Part shown: positions 8,829-16,851 of the stretch, piece after piece
Layout of the letters: each line of letters opens with the position of its first letter
Position numbering within the stretch: the first letter of the stretch is position 1
DNA from: Trebonia sp963843745
GTDB taxonomy: Bacteria; Actinomycetota; Actinomycetes; Streptosporangiales; Streptosporangiaceae
Direction: 5' to 3'
NCBI GenBank assembly: GCA_963843745.1
Contig: CAWJLP010000006.1
Coordinates: 310,001 to 374,000, forward strand
DNA: 64,000 nt
Position numbers and translations under genes: made by a program
Notes under the pieces: generated by a model
What the model was told of the DNA's origin: nothing
The model's database searches: none
The model's input: only the letters and a program-made list of their open reading frames with translations

Positions 8829-10418
8829 GTGAGCGGTGACCTGCCCGCTGAGCTGGCCGGCTGGCCCGCCTGGACCCCTGGCGAAGCGCAGCTCGGTGAG
8901 CTCGAGCTGATCACCTCCGGCGCGTTCGCGCCGCTCGGCGGCTACCTGACCACCGCCGACCTGGCCGCCGTCGCGGCGCGCGGCGAGCTGGCGGACGGCA
9001 CGCCGTGGCCCCTGCCGGTCACGCTCACCGTCCCGGCCAGCGCGGTGCCCGCGGACGCGGGCCACCTCGTGCTGCAAGATCCGGAAGGCTCTCCGCTGGC
9101 CGTGGTCGAGATCGCCGAACGGGTCCCGCTCGGCGCCCCGGATCCGTCCGCCGCGGCGTCCGGGCATTCCTCCGGCGATACGGCCGGACCCGGCCCCGTG
9201 GTGCGGCTCGCGGGTCCCGTCACGGCGCTGCGGGCGCCGGAGCACGGGCCGTTCCGCGCGCTGCGGCGGGCGCCCGCCGACGTGCGGGCCGAGGCGGCCG
9301 GCTGGCCGGTGCTCGCGCTCGCCACCAGGCGGCCGCTCGGGCAGCGGCACATCGGCCAGCTCAGGCACCTGGCCGGCCAGCTGAAGGCGCGGATCCTGCT
9401 GTTCCCTTTGGTGTCCGGCCCGGCCGCCGTGGTGACCCACCCGGAGGCCCTGGTACGCGCGGTGCTCGCGGCGGCACGGCAGCTCCCGGACGGCACGCGC
9501 GTCGTCCCCGTGCCGCTGCCGCCGCGGCCGAACCCGGACGAGGAACTCGCGGCCCTGGTGGTGATCGTCGCCGCCTACGGCGCCACCCACCTGCTCACAG
9601 ACGCGGTGCGGCCGGGAGGCAGCCGCGTACGTTCCGAAGAATCTGAATTCAGCAAGCTCGGGGTGGAAGTGCTCACCGAGCCCGAGTGGGCGTACGACCC
9701 CGCCCGCGAGGTCTGGCGGCCGCTCGGCCTGATCGCGCCGGGCACGGAGCGGGGCGAGCTGTCCGGCGCCGAACTCGGCGCGCTGCTCGACTCCGGCGCT
9801 CCGGTCCCGACATGGCTGATGCCGGAGGGCGTGACCGCGGAACTGCGCAGGGCGCGGCCGCCGCGGTCCGCGCGCGGCCTCGTCGTGTTCTTCACCGGAC
9901 TGTCCGGGTCAGGCAAGTCCACCCTCGCCCGCGACCTGCGAGACGCGCTGCTCGAGCGGGGTGACCGGACCGTGTCGCTGCTCGACGGCGACCTCGTGCG
10001 ACGGCTGCTGTCGGCCGGGCTGACCTTCTCCCGTGAAGACCGCGACCTGAACATCGCGCGGATCGGGTATGTGGCGACCGAGGTGGCCCGGCACGGGGGG
10101 ATCGCGATCTGCGCGCCGATCGCGCCGTACGCGGCGGCCAGGTCGGCGGTCCGGTCCATGGTCAGCGAGGTCGGCGACTTCGTGCTCGTGCACGTCTCGA
10201 CGCCGCTCGCCGTGTGTGAGGCGCGGGACAGGAAGGGCCTGTACGCGAAGGCCCGCGCCGGGGTGATCGGGTCTTTCACCGGGATCTCCGACCCGTATGA
10301 GGAGCCGGCGGACGCCGACGTGGTGCTGGACACCTCGCTCGTGTCCCGGCGCGACGCGGTGGCGGCCGTGCTGGCGCATCTGTCCCGCGGCGGCTGGCTG
10401 GCGGGTTCGGCGCCCTAG
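8829..10418 (+). CDS. cysC: APS kinase with N-terminal degenerate ATP-sulfurylase-like region
   Basis: 529 residues. The C-terminal 190 residues are a complete APS kinase. They show the P-loop FTGLSGSGKST near residue 357, LLDGD, the GLTFSREDRDLNIARIG motif, GLYAKARAG and FTGISDPYEEP. This enzyme phosphorylates adenylyl sulfate to PAPS. The first ~340 residues follow the plan of ATP sulfurylase (PUA-like start, then FRALRRAPADVR). However, the catalytic QxRNPxHxxH box reads LATRRPLGQRHIG and the GRDHAG box is not recognisable. The N-domain is therefore probably non-catalytic, perhaps regulatory as in fungal fusions with the reversed domain order. Sulfate activation would then need a separate CysDN or Sat. 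Confidence 0.85.
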   Translation: MSGDLPAELAGWPAWTPGEAQLGELELITSGAFAPLGGYLTTADLAAVAARGELADGTPWPLPVTLTVPASAVPADAGHLVLQDPEGSPLAVVEIAERVPLGAPDPSAAASGHSSGDTAGPGPVVRLAGPVTALRAPEHGPFRALRRAPADVRAEAAGWPVLALATRRPLGQRHIGQLRHLAGQLKARILLFPLVSGPAAVVTHPEALVRAVLAAARQLPDGTRVVPVPLPPRPNPDEELAALVVIVAAYGATHLLTDAVRPGGSRVRSEESEFSKLGVEVLTEPEWAYDPAREVWRPLGLIAPGTERGELSGAELGALLDSGAPVPTWLMPEGVTAELRRARPPRSARGLVVFFTGLSGSGKSTLARDLRDALLERGDRTVSLLDGDLVRRLLSAGLTFSREDRDLNIARIGYVATEVARHGGIAICAPIAPYAAARSAVRSMVSEVGDFVLVHVSTPLAVCEARDRKGLYAKARAGVIGSFTGISDPYEEPADADVVLDTSLVSRRDAVAAVLAHLSRGGWLAGSAP

Positions 10419-10736
10419 CCGCGCGGCACTGCCTCGCCGGAGGTCTCGGCGTTCGCCGGTTCGCCCGGCGGTGTTTTCCGCGTCTTCGACGGCGGCGCCC
10501 TCTTCGAGGCGCTCGCGGAACTCTGTCGCCTTGGCGGTCACGCGGCCCAGTCGGCGGTTCAGCGCCCCTGCCAGCACCTCGCGCTGCCTGGACAGCAGCA
10601 CGTAGCTCGCGAGCGCGCTGATAACGAACGCGAGCGCGAGCAGCAGGATCCCGCGCGCGCCGGCCAGGTAGAGCAGCACGACGGAGATAACCAGCAGCAG
10701 GATCCGTGCGGACGTATAGGCAAGTCCAGTTCGCAT
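10415..10736 (-). CDS. DUF4229-type small membrane protein, apparent frameshift
   Basis: Starts at ATG 10736 (MRTGLAYTSARIL). Two hydrophobic segments at about residues 9-27 and 29-47 are followed by LLSRQREVLAGALNRRLGR and an acidic tail, the plan of the actinobacterial DUF4229 family. The frame does not end where expected: it stays open far into the antisense of cysC. Removing one A from a run of four A near 10487 gives a short hydrophilic tail (about 18 residues) ending in a TAG that overlaps the convergent cysC stop. The total span is 3n+1 nt, which agrees with a one-base insertion. Whether this is real or a homopolymer error is unknown. Function unknown. Confidence 0.65.
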
Positions 10737-10740
10737 AGCA

Positions 10741-11787
10741 CTACCGATTGTAGGACGTCGTTTCCTCGGCCAGGACCCCGGCCAGCAATGCCGGGTCGAT
10801 GTTGCCGCCGGATAGGACGGCCACCAGGGGGGCACCGTCGGCGGCCGTGAGCCCCAGCTCGGCAGCGGACCTGGACAAGCTCGCGGCCACGGCAACCGCG
10901 CCGCCCGGCTCGGCCACCAGCCGGGCCCGCAGGGCTAGTTGCCTGACCGCGGCGAGCATCTCGTCTTCCGTCACCGTGACGATGTCGCTGACCAGCTCGC
11001 GGATGTGCGGGAAGGTCAGCTCGCCGACCTGCTCCACGCGCAGCGCGTCGGCCCTGGTCCGGGCGGTGTCGGCGGCCTGCCAGGCGACACGGGTGCCGCT
11101 GTGCAGCGAGTCGCGGGCGTCGGCGGCGAGTTCCGGCTCCACGCCGATGACCTTCGTCTCCGGCAGGAGCGCCGTGATGGCCACCGCGATGCCGGAGATG
11201 AGACCGCCGCCGCCGACCGGGACGAGGACCGCCCGCGGCGGACGGGCCGCGAGGTCGTCCGCGATCTCGAGACCGATCGTCCCCTGCCCCGCGATCACCA
11301 GCCGGTCGTCGAAGGGCGGGATTTCGGCGTAGCCGCGGGTCCTCGCGATCTGCCCGGCCGCCTCGACCCGCGCGGCCAGGTTGGGCTCAACCCAGACGAG
11401 TTCCGCGCCTGCTCCCACGATCGCGTCGGTCTTGACCCCCGGGGCGCCCCGCGGCACGACGACGGCCGCCTTGACGCCGAGCAGCGCCGCGGCGTACGCG
11501 ACCGCGAACCCGTGGTTGCCGCTCGAGTGCGCGACCACCCCGCCGGGCCTCGTCGCGGGATCCTCGGTCAGCGCGCGGATCGCGTTGTAGGCGCCGCGCA
11601 GCTTGAACGCGCCGGTGGGCTGCAGCGACTCGGGCTTGACCAGCAGGTCCGGCCGGCCGGGAGACGGCGGCGCGGCATCGCTTGGCGTCACGGCAGCGGG
11701 GAACGGGACCAGCGGGGTACGGACCACGACGCCTGCGATCCTGTGCGCTGCGGCGCGTATCTCGTCGAGCGGAACCAGTTCAGCCAC
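10741..11787 (-). CDS. Threonine/serine dehydratase (PLP-dependent)
   Basis: 348 residues of fold-type II PLP enzyme. The Schiff-base lysine lies in PTGAFKLRGA near residue 61, the phosphate-binding loop is SSGNHG, and the glycine loop is GGGGLISG. No C-terminal ACT regulatory domain is present, so it is the short catabolic type (threonine ammonia-lyase/serine racemase group) rather than full biosynthetic IlvA. The reaction would be threonine to 2-oxobutyrate plus ammonia. It is followed closely by the DUF4229 gene on the same strand and lies divergent from bldC. Confidence 0.88.
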   Translation of the reverse strand: MAELVPLDEIRAAAHRIAGVVVRTPLVPFPAAVTPSDAAPPSPGRPDLLVKPESLQPTGAFKLRGAYNAIRALTEDPATRPGGVVAHSSGNHGFAVAYAAALLGVKAAVVVPRGAPGVKTDAIVGAGAELVWVEPNLAARVEAAGQIARTRGYAEIPPFDDRLVIAGQGTIGLEIADDLAARPPRAVLVPVGGGGLISGIAVAITALLPETKVIGVEPELAADARDSLHSGTRVAWQAADTARTRADALRVEQVGELTFPHIRELVSDIVTVTEDEMLAAVRQLALRARLVAEPGGAVAVAASLSRSAAELGLTAADGAPLVAVLSGGNIDPALLAGVLAEETTSYNR

Positions 11788-11955
11788 GCGTCAGCCTCCT
11801 CGCGATCCAGCGTAGTGCCACGTCATGCGGGACTTACTGGTGAGTCACCCTGAGCGACCAGCGAATCGCTGAGGCAATTTCCCGAAATTGGGGCAGAAAG
11901 TATCCGTTTGTCGCCAAACTAGGGGCATACTCCGACCGAGGCGAGGAGATGGGAC

Positions 11956-12165
11956 GTGGACGGCAACAATGAGCGGCTGCTCACCCCTGGGGAAGTAGCC
12001 GCCCTGTTCCGGGTGGATCCGAAGACTGTCACCAGGTGGGCGGCGTCAGGACGGATCACCAGCATCCGCACGCCCGGCGGGCACCGACGATTCCGTGAAT
12101 CCGAAGTGCGCGCCCTGTTGCGCGGCGATAGTGCGGTTTCACCTGAAGGGCACCCTGCGGCTTGA
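11956..12165 (+). CDS. bldC: Developmental regulator BldC (MerR-like HTH)
   Basis: 69 residues from a GTG with ribosome site GAGGAG seven bases upstream. The sequence LLTPGEVAALFRVDPKTVTR, then IRTPGGHRRF, is the compact winged-helix of BldC, which is very highly conserved across actinomycetes. In Streptomyces it binds DNA as asymmetric head-to-tail oligomers and delays sporulation. Length and termini match the family. It stands alone, with divergent threonine dehydratase upstream and a strong terminator directly after it. Confidence 0.93.
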   Translation: MDGNNERLLTPGEVAALFRVDPKTVTRWAASGRITSIRTPGGHRRFRESEVRALLRGDSAVSPEGHPAA

Positions 12166-12171
12166 CTTTGA

Positions 12172-12201
12172 GCGCGGACCTCGGGCGACTGAGGTCCGCG
12201 C
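12172..12201 (+). terminator. Stem-loop terminator after bldC
   Basis: An 11-bp perfect inverted repeat (GCGCGGACCTC / GAGGTCCGCGC) with an 8-nt loop begins 6 nt after the bldC stop. It is followed by a moderately T-rich stretch rather than a long T-run, as is usual in high-GC genomes. Confidence 0.8.
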
Positions 12202-12254
12202 TTCGCCTCTTGTGGTCTTGTGGCCGACTAAGCCGTCTCGTGCCCTGCCGGGCG

Positions 12255-12527
12255 TCAGTCGGCTTCGGGATCCTCGCCCGGCCAGTACTGATCGCCCGCT
12301 AGCCTGGCGAACTCCAGGAACTCCCTGTGCAGCGCGGCGTCGCCCGCGCGCCACTCCTGCCGCCGCTGCTCGACCTCGTCGGGGGTCAGCGCCTGCTCGG
12401 CGAGCCGGTCGTAGTCCGCATCCTGCGGCCCGATCTCGACGTACACATCGCCGATGACCGGGCCGTCCTGACGGATGGCGGTCGCCGGAACCTGCAGGTT
12501 CCCGTTCGGCAGTCGAATGACAAACAT
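12255..12527 (-). CDS. Small acidic protein downstream of a putative zincin
   Basis: 90 residues from an ATG (MFVIRLPNGNLQVPATAIRQ). The N-terminal half looks like two beta strands; the rest is acidic and helical, ending PGEDPEAD. I do not recognise the family. It starts 11 nt after the stop of the putative metalloprotease gene on the same strand, so the two are probably co-transcribed. Small size and net negative charge would suit an inhibitor, immunity or escort protein for the enzyme, but this is context only. Upstream in-frame codons overlap the protease gene and are probably not translated. Confidence 0.6.
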   Translation of the reverse strand: MFVIRLPNGNLQVPATAIRQDGPVIGDVYVEIGPQDADYDRLAEQALTPDEVEQRRQEWRAGDAALHREFLEFARLAGDQYWPGEDPEAD

Positions 12528-12538
12528 CGCCTGATCAC

Positions 12539-13832
12539 CTAGATGCCATAACGCCGGTTGAAGTACAGCATCACCCGCAACGCGATGCGCGTGTTGCCGC
12601 TCAGCATGTCGACCAGTGCTGGCCGCTGCGCCGACGCTATCGCGGCAAATGCGTCGGCGAAGAACTCCTTGCGGCCAAGGCCGCCTCGCTGGCGGTGGAA
12701 GTCGCTCGCGATAAAGGGCTGGCACTGATCATAAATCATCCTGAACTCGGCGGAGTCGGATTGCCACTTGCCAGGCGGGCTGTCGAGATCGTCGAGCGCG
12801 TGCCCGACCTCGTGGCACATCACGTCAGGGGTCGGCGACGGCCGGGATCCCACCACGATCTTGCGCTCGCCGTACGCCCCGGCGCAGGCATCCCACGTCG
12901 CCCGGCCGGACGGCAGCGGCACGCCGTGCAGTGCCCCCATGTCGTCGAGCTGGGGCACCCCGCCGTCGCCCACGTAGATGCCGTCGAGCCCGGCGGCGAG
13001 CTTCTCCTGGAGCGCCCGCGGGAAGCTCGCGAGCCGGTCGACGGCGGCGATTACCTCAGCCGACGGGGGCGCAGAGGCATCCCACTGCCGCCACAGGATC
13101 GCCTCGAGCGCACCGCAGTTCTGGCGGCCGTCCGCGGTCGGCGGGTGGCCCTTCGGGTGCGGCGCCGCGAACGGCAGCGCCGCGCGACGACCGGGGCGCG
13201 CCGCGCGCATGCCGGTGGCTGGGGTGGCGTTGCCCGCCGGCGGCGCCGTGGCCGCCTGGCCAAGGCCCGCCGCGTCCACCATGCCGAAGAACTGAGCTTG
13301 CTGCTCGTCGGCCTGCGACTCGCCCACCACCTGGTACCACGGCTGCCTCTGGCATCCCTGGTGCCTGTGCTTCCTGGTGAGCTTCCCGCGTGACGGCGGC
13401 CGCCTCCAACGGCGCCGCGCCGAACGGGACCTCCCTGATCCGCGCGCGCCCGACGCCGCCTCCGCCTCCCCGGGCCGCGGGCCGTTCCGCGTCGGGCGGC
13501 GGGCCGTAGTTTCGCGGCGCTGCCGGCTGCGCGGCGAAACCCGCGGCAGGCTGCGACGGCCTCAGCGGCTGGGCAGGCCTCGGAGACTGCGGCGACCACG
13601 GCGGCTGCGACTGCGGGGTTCGCCGCGGCAGCTCGGCCGGCGGCTGTAGCAGCCCGGCATCCGCCGCCGGCGGCTGCGCGGTCGGGCGGGGCGGCGCGAC
13701 GGCCGGATTCCTGCGGTGCCTGCCGCCGTCTTCACGGGGATAGGAGTCCCGCGCCCGGGGATGGCCCTGGTCCTGGTCATGCGAGCGCCAACCGACGATG
13801 CGGCGGAGCCGCGCGAACAGGCGTAGCCGCAT
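12539..13832 (-). CDS. Proline-rich protein with C-terminal zincin (HExxH) domain, apparent frameshift
   Basis: A good ribosome site (AAGGGGAG) precedes ATG 13832. The first 160 residues start with a basic stretch (MRLRLFARLRRIVGW), are rich in Pro/Gln and probably disordered. Around 13340-13400 the readable frame shifts by one nucleotide to the frame used from 13330 down to 12539. No ribosome site precedes the GTG at 13330, and the total span is 3n+1 nt, both favouring one gene with an indel. The C-terminal part carries DVMCHEVGHALDDL, an HExxH zinc site, and downstream EFFADAFAAI, whose Glu could be the third ligand as in gluzincins such as lethal-factor-like toxins. No signal peptide is visible. 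This domain plan resembles effectors loaded by contractile injection systems, but no such machinery is in the window. Confidence 0.6.
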
Positions 13833-13983
13833 GCTGGGTACTCCCCTTGTTCGTGCCCAAAGCCCAGAGTATTCCGATTCGGCGTGCACGTCACCCCGGG
13901 TGACAGACGGTAACTAGACAGGCAGGCGGTAAAAGATGAGCAATCGGGATACGGAGCAGGAGACCGGAGGTTAGGCTTTCGCC

Positions 13984-14391
13984 ATGTTGCTGTCAGGTGT
14001 CCTTTTTGTCCTATTCCTGGCGGGCTGCTGGCTCTACTGCCTCACTGACGCGGCGCTGACGCCGGCCGTGGAATACCGAGGCCTCTCGAAGAGCACCTGG
14101 ATATGCATCATCTCCGCGACGTTCATCGTGGGCGCGCTGGCATGGCTCGTCGCCCGCAGGTCACGGCGCTCCAAGTCATGGGTAACCGCCAGCGCTGGCA
14201 CCTGGTACTCCCCCTGGGCCGCGGCGGACGCCGCCGTCGCCCGGCATCCGGCCGCCCGCGCGAAGCCGTCATCCCGCGACCGGCAGCACGTCTCGCAGGG
14301 CCCCGACGATGACCCGGAATTCCTCCGTCAGCTCGACCGCAGAATCCGCGGCACCTCCGCCGACCCCGGCGAGTTACGCACCGTTACCTGA
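13984..14391 (+). CDS. PLDc_N-type small membrane protein
   Basis: 135 residues. Two membrane helices (about 2-22 and 40-58) with the intervening TDAALTPAVEYRGLSKSTW follow the plan of the cardiolipin-synthase N-terminal (PLDc_N) family, small integral membrane proteins of unknown role common in actinobacteria. The cytoplasmic tail is Arg/Ser/Asp-rich. Its 3' end overlaps the convergent AbiEi/DUF559 gene by about 64 nt, so one of the two ends may be annotated too long. Confidence 0.65.
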   Translation: MLLSGVLFVLFLAGCWLYCLTDAALTPAVEYRGLSKSTWICIISATFIVGALAWLVARRSRRSKSWVTASAGTWYSPWAAADAAVARHPAARAKPSSRDRQHVSQGPDDDPEFLRQLDRRIRGTSADPGELRTVT

Positions 14392-15347
14392 CAGCGCGTA
14401 CCGCAGGCGTGCAAGCCGGCGCCATCCCAGCCGCGTCGCATCAGCGCCGCGGCCAGCTGCCCCGCCCGCGCGCAGCGCCGGACGGTAACGTCACGCACCC
14501 CGAAGCGCAGCGTCTGGACGTCGCCGGCGAACAGGTTGTCGTTGTCGCGGTCGGCGTCTTGCCACTTCTGCTCCGGCGGGTGACTGGACCGCCCGTCGAG
14601 CTCGACGCACAACCGGTACGCGTCGTAGAAATTGTCCAGGTACCGAACGCCGCCGGCGAGCTCGCGCCGCGCCTGCCGCCGGGCGGCGGGCAGCCCGTGC
14701 GCACGCTCGACATCGCGGACATAGCGAAGCTCCAGCGGAAACATGACCCCGTCGGCAACATCGTCGAGCGCATCGGTCAGCCATCCTCGCCACCGCATCC
14801 TCTTGCGCGCCGCCATCGCTTCCTTGATCATCCCCGCCGAGACCAGCCGCCGCCCGGTCGCCCGAGACAGCCACGAGTAGGCGTCATCAAACGACGCCGA
14901 CGCGGCCACCAGGTCAAGCACAGTCTCGGCGACGGGCGTCCGCGGCAACTGCCACGGCGGCAACTCTTGCCGAACCACCCTCCGCGACCGGTGGATAACC
15001 ACCCCGGGAATCTTGCCGTACCGGGCTGGATCCAGATTGGCGGCCACGGTCACGTGGATTACCTTGCTCGGCTTGTCCGCAAGACCATGCACCTCGGCCG
15101 CGGTCTCGTGGCTGAGCACGGCCCCGGGACCAGCTCGGAGCACGGCCGCCCATAGCCGCGCCTCGCGCGGCGGCGCTCCGCTGAAGGTCGCGTAAGTCCC
15201 CCGTTGCAGCCGCTGCCAGTTCCCGGACTTGGTCCTCCGCGAGACAGCGTTCCCGGAAAGCCCATGACCAAGAACCTGCGAACGACTGACAACCCGTGCT
15301 TGAAAATCAAGCAGCTCCGCCAAGCTAAAAGGCCTTTGATCTGTCAT
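14328..15347 (-). CDS. AbiEi-like antitoxin-domain / DUF559 endonuclease-fold protein
   Basis: 339 residues. The N-terminal ~100 residues (LSGNAVSRRTKSGNWQRLQR, then GTYATF) form the winged-helix region called AbiEi antitoxin domain. The C-terminal part (CVELDGRSSHPPEQKWQDAD then DNDNLFAGDVQTLRFGVRDV) has the acidic residues and pattern of DUF559/Vsr-like PD-(D/E)XK folds. Such single-gene proteins are frequent in actinobacteria and their cellular role is not established. No AbiEii nucleotidyltransferase partner lies next to it. Two DnaA-box-like sites sit 50-100 nt upstream. Confidence 0.7.
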   Translation of the reverse strand: MTDQRPFSLAELLDFQARVVSRSQVLGHGLSGNAVSRRTKSGNWQRLQRGTYATFSGAPPREARLWAAVLRAGPGAVLSHETAAEVHGLADKPSKVIHVTVAANLDPARYGKIPGVVIHRSRRVVRQELPPWQLPRTPVAETVLDLVAASASFDDAYSWLSRATGRRLVSAGMIKEAMAARKRMRWRGWLTDALDDVADGVMFPLELRYVRDVERAHGLPAARRQARRELAGGVRYLDNFYDAYRLCVELDGRSSHPPEQKWQDADRDNDNLFAGDVQTLRFGVRDVTVRRCARAGQLAAALMRRGWDGAGLHACGTRCQVTVRNSPGSAEVPRILRSS

Positions 15348-15396
15348 GGGTCAAGTTTTCGGGGCCCATCCCATGATCGCCAGAGCAGTTTTGCGA

Positions 15397-15443
15397 CCTG
15401 TGGATAACTGCCGCCTGCAGCGCCATCCTGTGGATAACTTCCG
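15397..15443 (+). repeat. Two DnaA-box-like sequences in a 30-bp direct repeat
   Basis: The nonamer TGTGGATAA (reverse complement TTATCCACA, the classic strong DnaA box) occurs at 15399-15407 and again at 15429-15437, exactly 30 nt apart. It is embedded in an 18-nt direct repeat with one mismatch. The site is upstream of the AbiEi/DUF559 gene. Two sites without an AT-rich element are too few for an origin. They may titrate DnaA or regulate the neighbouring gene. Confidence 0.55.
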
Positions 15444-15560
15444 CTCGGAGTCCTCGTTGGCGCCCCTGACCTCGCAAGTCCCAGATCAACGCCGCTGCCA
15501 CACTAGCTTCGCTCTACTCACCCACCTCACGGCCAACCCACGCCACTTGGCCGGAGTTAT

Positions 15561-15676
15561 CGTGCGGGATAAGCCCCGGATTTCGTCGCTAAATCCCGCA
15601 CAGTAATTGAGCCTGGGCAGAGTGCAAGAGATCGTGCGGGATTTGCCCCGGAAATCGACGCTGAATCCCGCACGAT
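15561..15676. repeat. Duplicated dyad element (two hairpins)
   Basis: Two copies of a ~42-nt element, at 15561-15602 and 15631-15676. Each has arms CGTGCGGGAT and ATCCCGCACG enclosing a similar core with GCCCCGGA and TCG.CGCT. Each folds as a long hairpin. They lie between the ccsB stop (minus) and the AbiEi/DUF559 promoter. They could end ccsB transcription or belong to a genome-wide REP-like family. Confidence 0.65.
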
Positions 15677-15707
15677 GATCAGGCCGCGACGCTGATGCCG
15701 CAGCCGG

Positions 15708-16847
15708 TCAGCCGACGCCTGCGTAGGAGTGCATGCCGGTGATGAAGACCTGGACCACCAGCATGTTGAACGTCAGGCTCACGAAGCCGAGCAGCTGGAT
15801 GTAGTGCGCGCGGCGGCCTCGCCAGCCTGCGGTGGCGCGGGCGTGCAGGTAGCAGGCGTACAGCACCCAGGTGATGAACGCCCAGGTCTCCACCGGGTCC
15901 CAGCCCCAGTAGCGGCCCCAGGCCTGGTCCGCCCAGATGGCGCCGGCGATGACGCCGAACGTCCAGATCGGGAACCCGAACACCACGGTCCGGTAGGTCA
16001 GCTTGTCCAGTTGCGCCGCCGAAGGGATCCGCGCGAGCAGCCCGTTGCCCGGCTGGGCCTTCCCGGCCGCCACCCGCGCACGGTAGCGCTCGACGACGAG
16101 GTACATGACCCCGAGCACCGCGGCGACGAAAAAGATGCCTGTTGCCAGCGTCATGGCGGTCACGTGGATGCTCAGCCAGTACGACTGCAGCGCGGGCACC
16201 AGCGGGCCGGCGGCCGTGTAGATGACCGTCTCGGCGAGCCCGAGCGCGACGACCACCGCGCCTATCACGAACACGCCCAGCACCCACGCCCTGTACCGCA
16301 CCATCACATAGCAGAAGAAGATCGCGGCTACGCAGGTCAGCGCCGTCACGAACTCGTACATGTTGCCCCACGGCGCGCGATGCACCGCGAAGCCCCTGGT
16401 GACGACCGCCACCAGGTGGGCGAGGATGCCGAGCGCGCTGAACGCCACGGCGGCCCGCACCCAGGGGCCCGCCTCCCAGATGGCGCGCAGCGCGGGCACC
16501 TGCCGCGCGGGCAGCGCCGCGTCACCAGAACCGGCGTCACCGGAACCGGTGGCACCAGCACCCGCGTCCGCCGGGACTGCCTGAGCTCCGTCCGCCAGGC
16601 CGGGCGCCCCCGGCGCCTCAGAAACCCCGCCGCCGCTCGCCCCCTGAGCCGCGCCCTGGGCCGCACCCACCGTCGCGAGCTGGGCGGCACGCTCGCCGGA
16701 GGCGACGGCGGCGCCAGCGGCCTTCGCCCGGCGCGGCCGGCCGAAGGCGAAGTCGCCCGCGAACCCGATCACCGCGAGCGAGTAGATGACGATCGCCGCG
16801 ACGAGGAAGTCGCCGCTGACCTGCGCCAGGCCTAGGTTTACGGACAC
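15708..16847 (-). CDS. ccsB: Cytochrome c biogenesis protein CcsB (CcsA/ResC-type haem-handling subunit)
   Basis: 379 residues, polytopic. The tryptophan-rich WWD signature WGRYWGWDPVETWAFITWVL near residues 315-335 is the haem-handling motif of the system II haem-exporting synthase. Flanking conserved histidines (RAHYIQLLGF, GMHSYAG) fit. About 90 residues after the first helix are an Ala/Gly-rich, poorly conserved loop. With ResB it exports haem and attaches it to CXXCH apocytochromes outside the membrane. It lies 4 nt after resB on the same strand, at the end of the haem series. Confidence 0.93.
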   Translation of the reverse strand: MSVNLGLAQVSGDFLVAAIVIYSLAVIGFAGDFAFGRPRRAKAAGAAVASGERAAQLATVGAAQGAAQGASGGGVSEAPGAPGLADGAQAVPADAGAGATGSGDAGSGDAALPARQVPALRAIWEAGPWVRAAVAFSALGILAHLVAVVTRGFAVHRAPWGNMYEFVTALTCVAAIFFCYVMVRYRAWVLGVFVIGAVVVALGLAETVIYTAAGPLVPALQSYWLSIHVTAMTLATGIFFVAAVLGVMYLVVERYRARVAAGKAQPGNGLLARIPSAAQLDKLTYRTVVFGFPIWTFGVIAGAIWADQAWGRYWGWDPVETWAFITWVLYACYLHARATAGWRGRRAHYIQLLGFVSLTFNMLVVQVFITGMHSYAGVG

Positions 16848-16851
16848 GAGC

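Noticed and set aside
12984..13330. A separate gene starting at GTG 13330 for the zincin
   Set aside because: No ribosome site precedes it and protein-like sequence continues upstream in the neighbouring frame to a well-initiated ATG at 13832; a single frameshifted gene fits better.
15397..15443. Replication origin
   Set aside because: Only two DnaA boxes, no AT-rich unwinding region, and no dnaA/dnaN/gyrB nearby.
15346..15606. 86-codon plus-strand frame containing the DnaA-box repeat
   Set aside because: Residue use is atypical, no ribosome site is seen, and the repeats are better explained as DNA sites.
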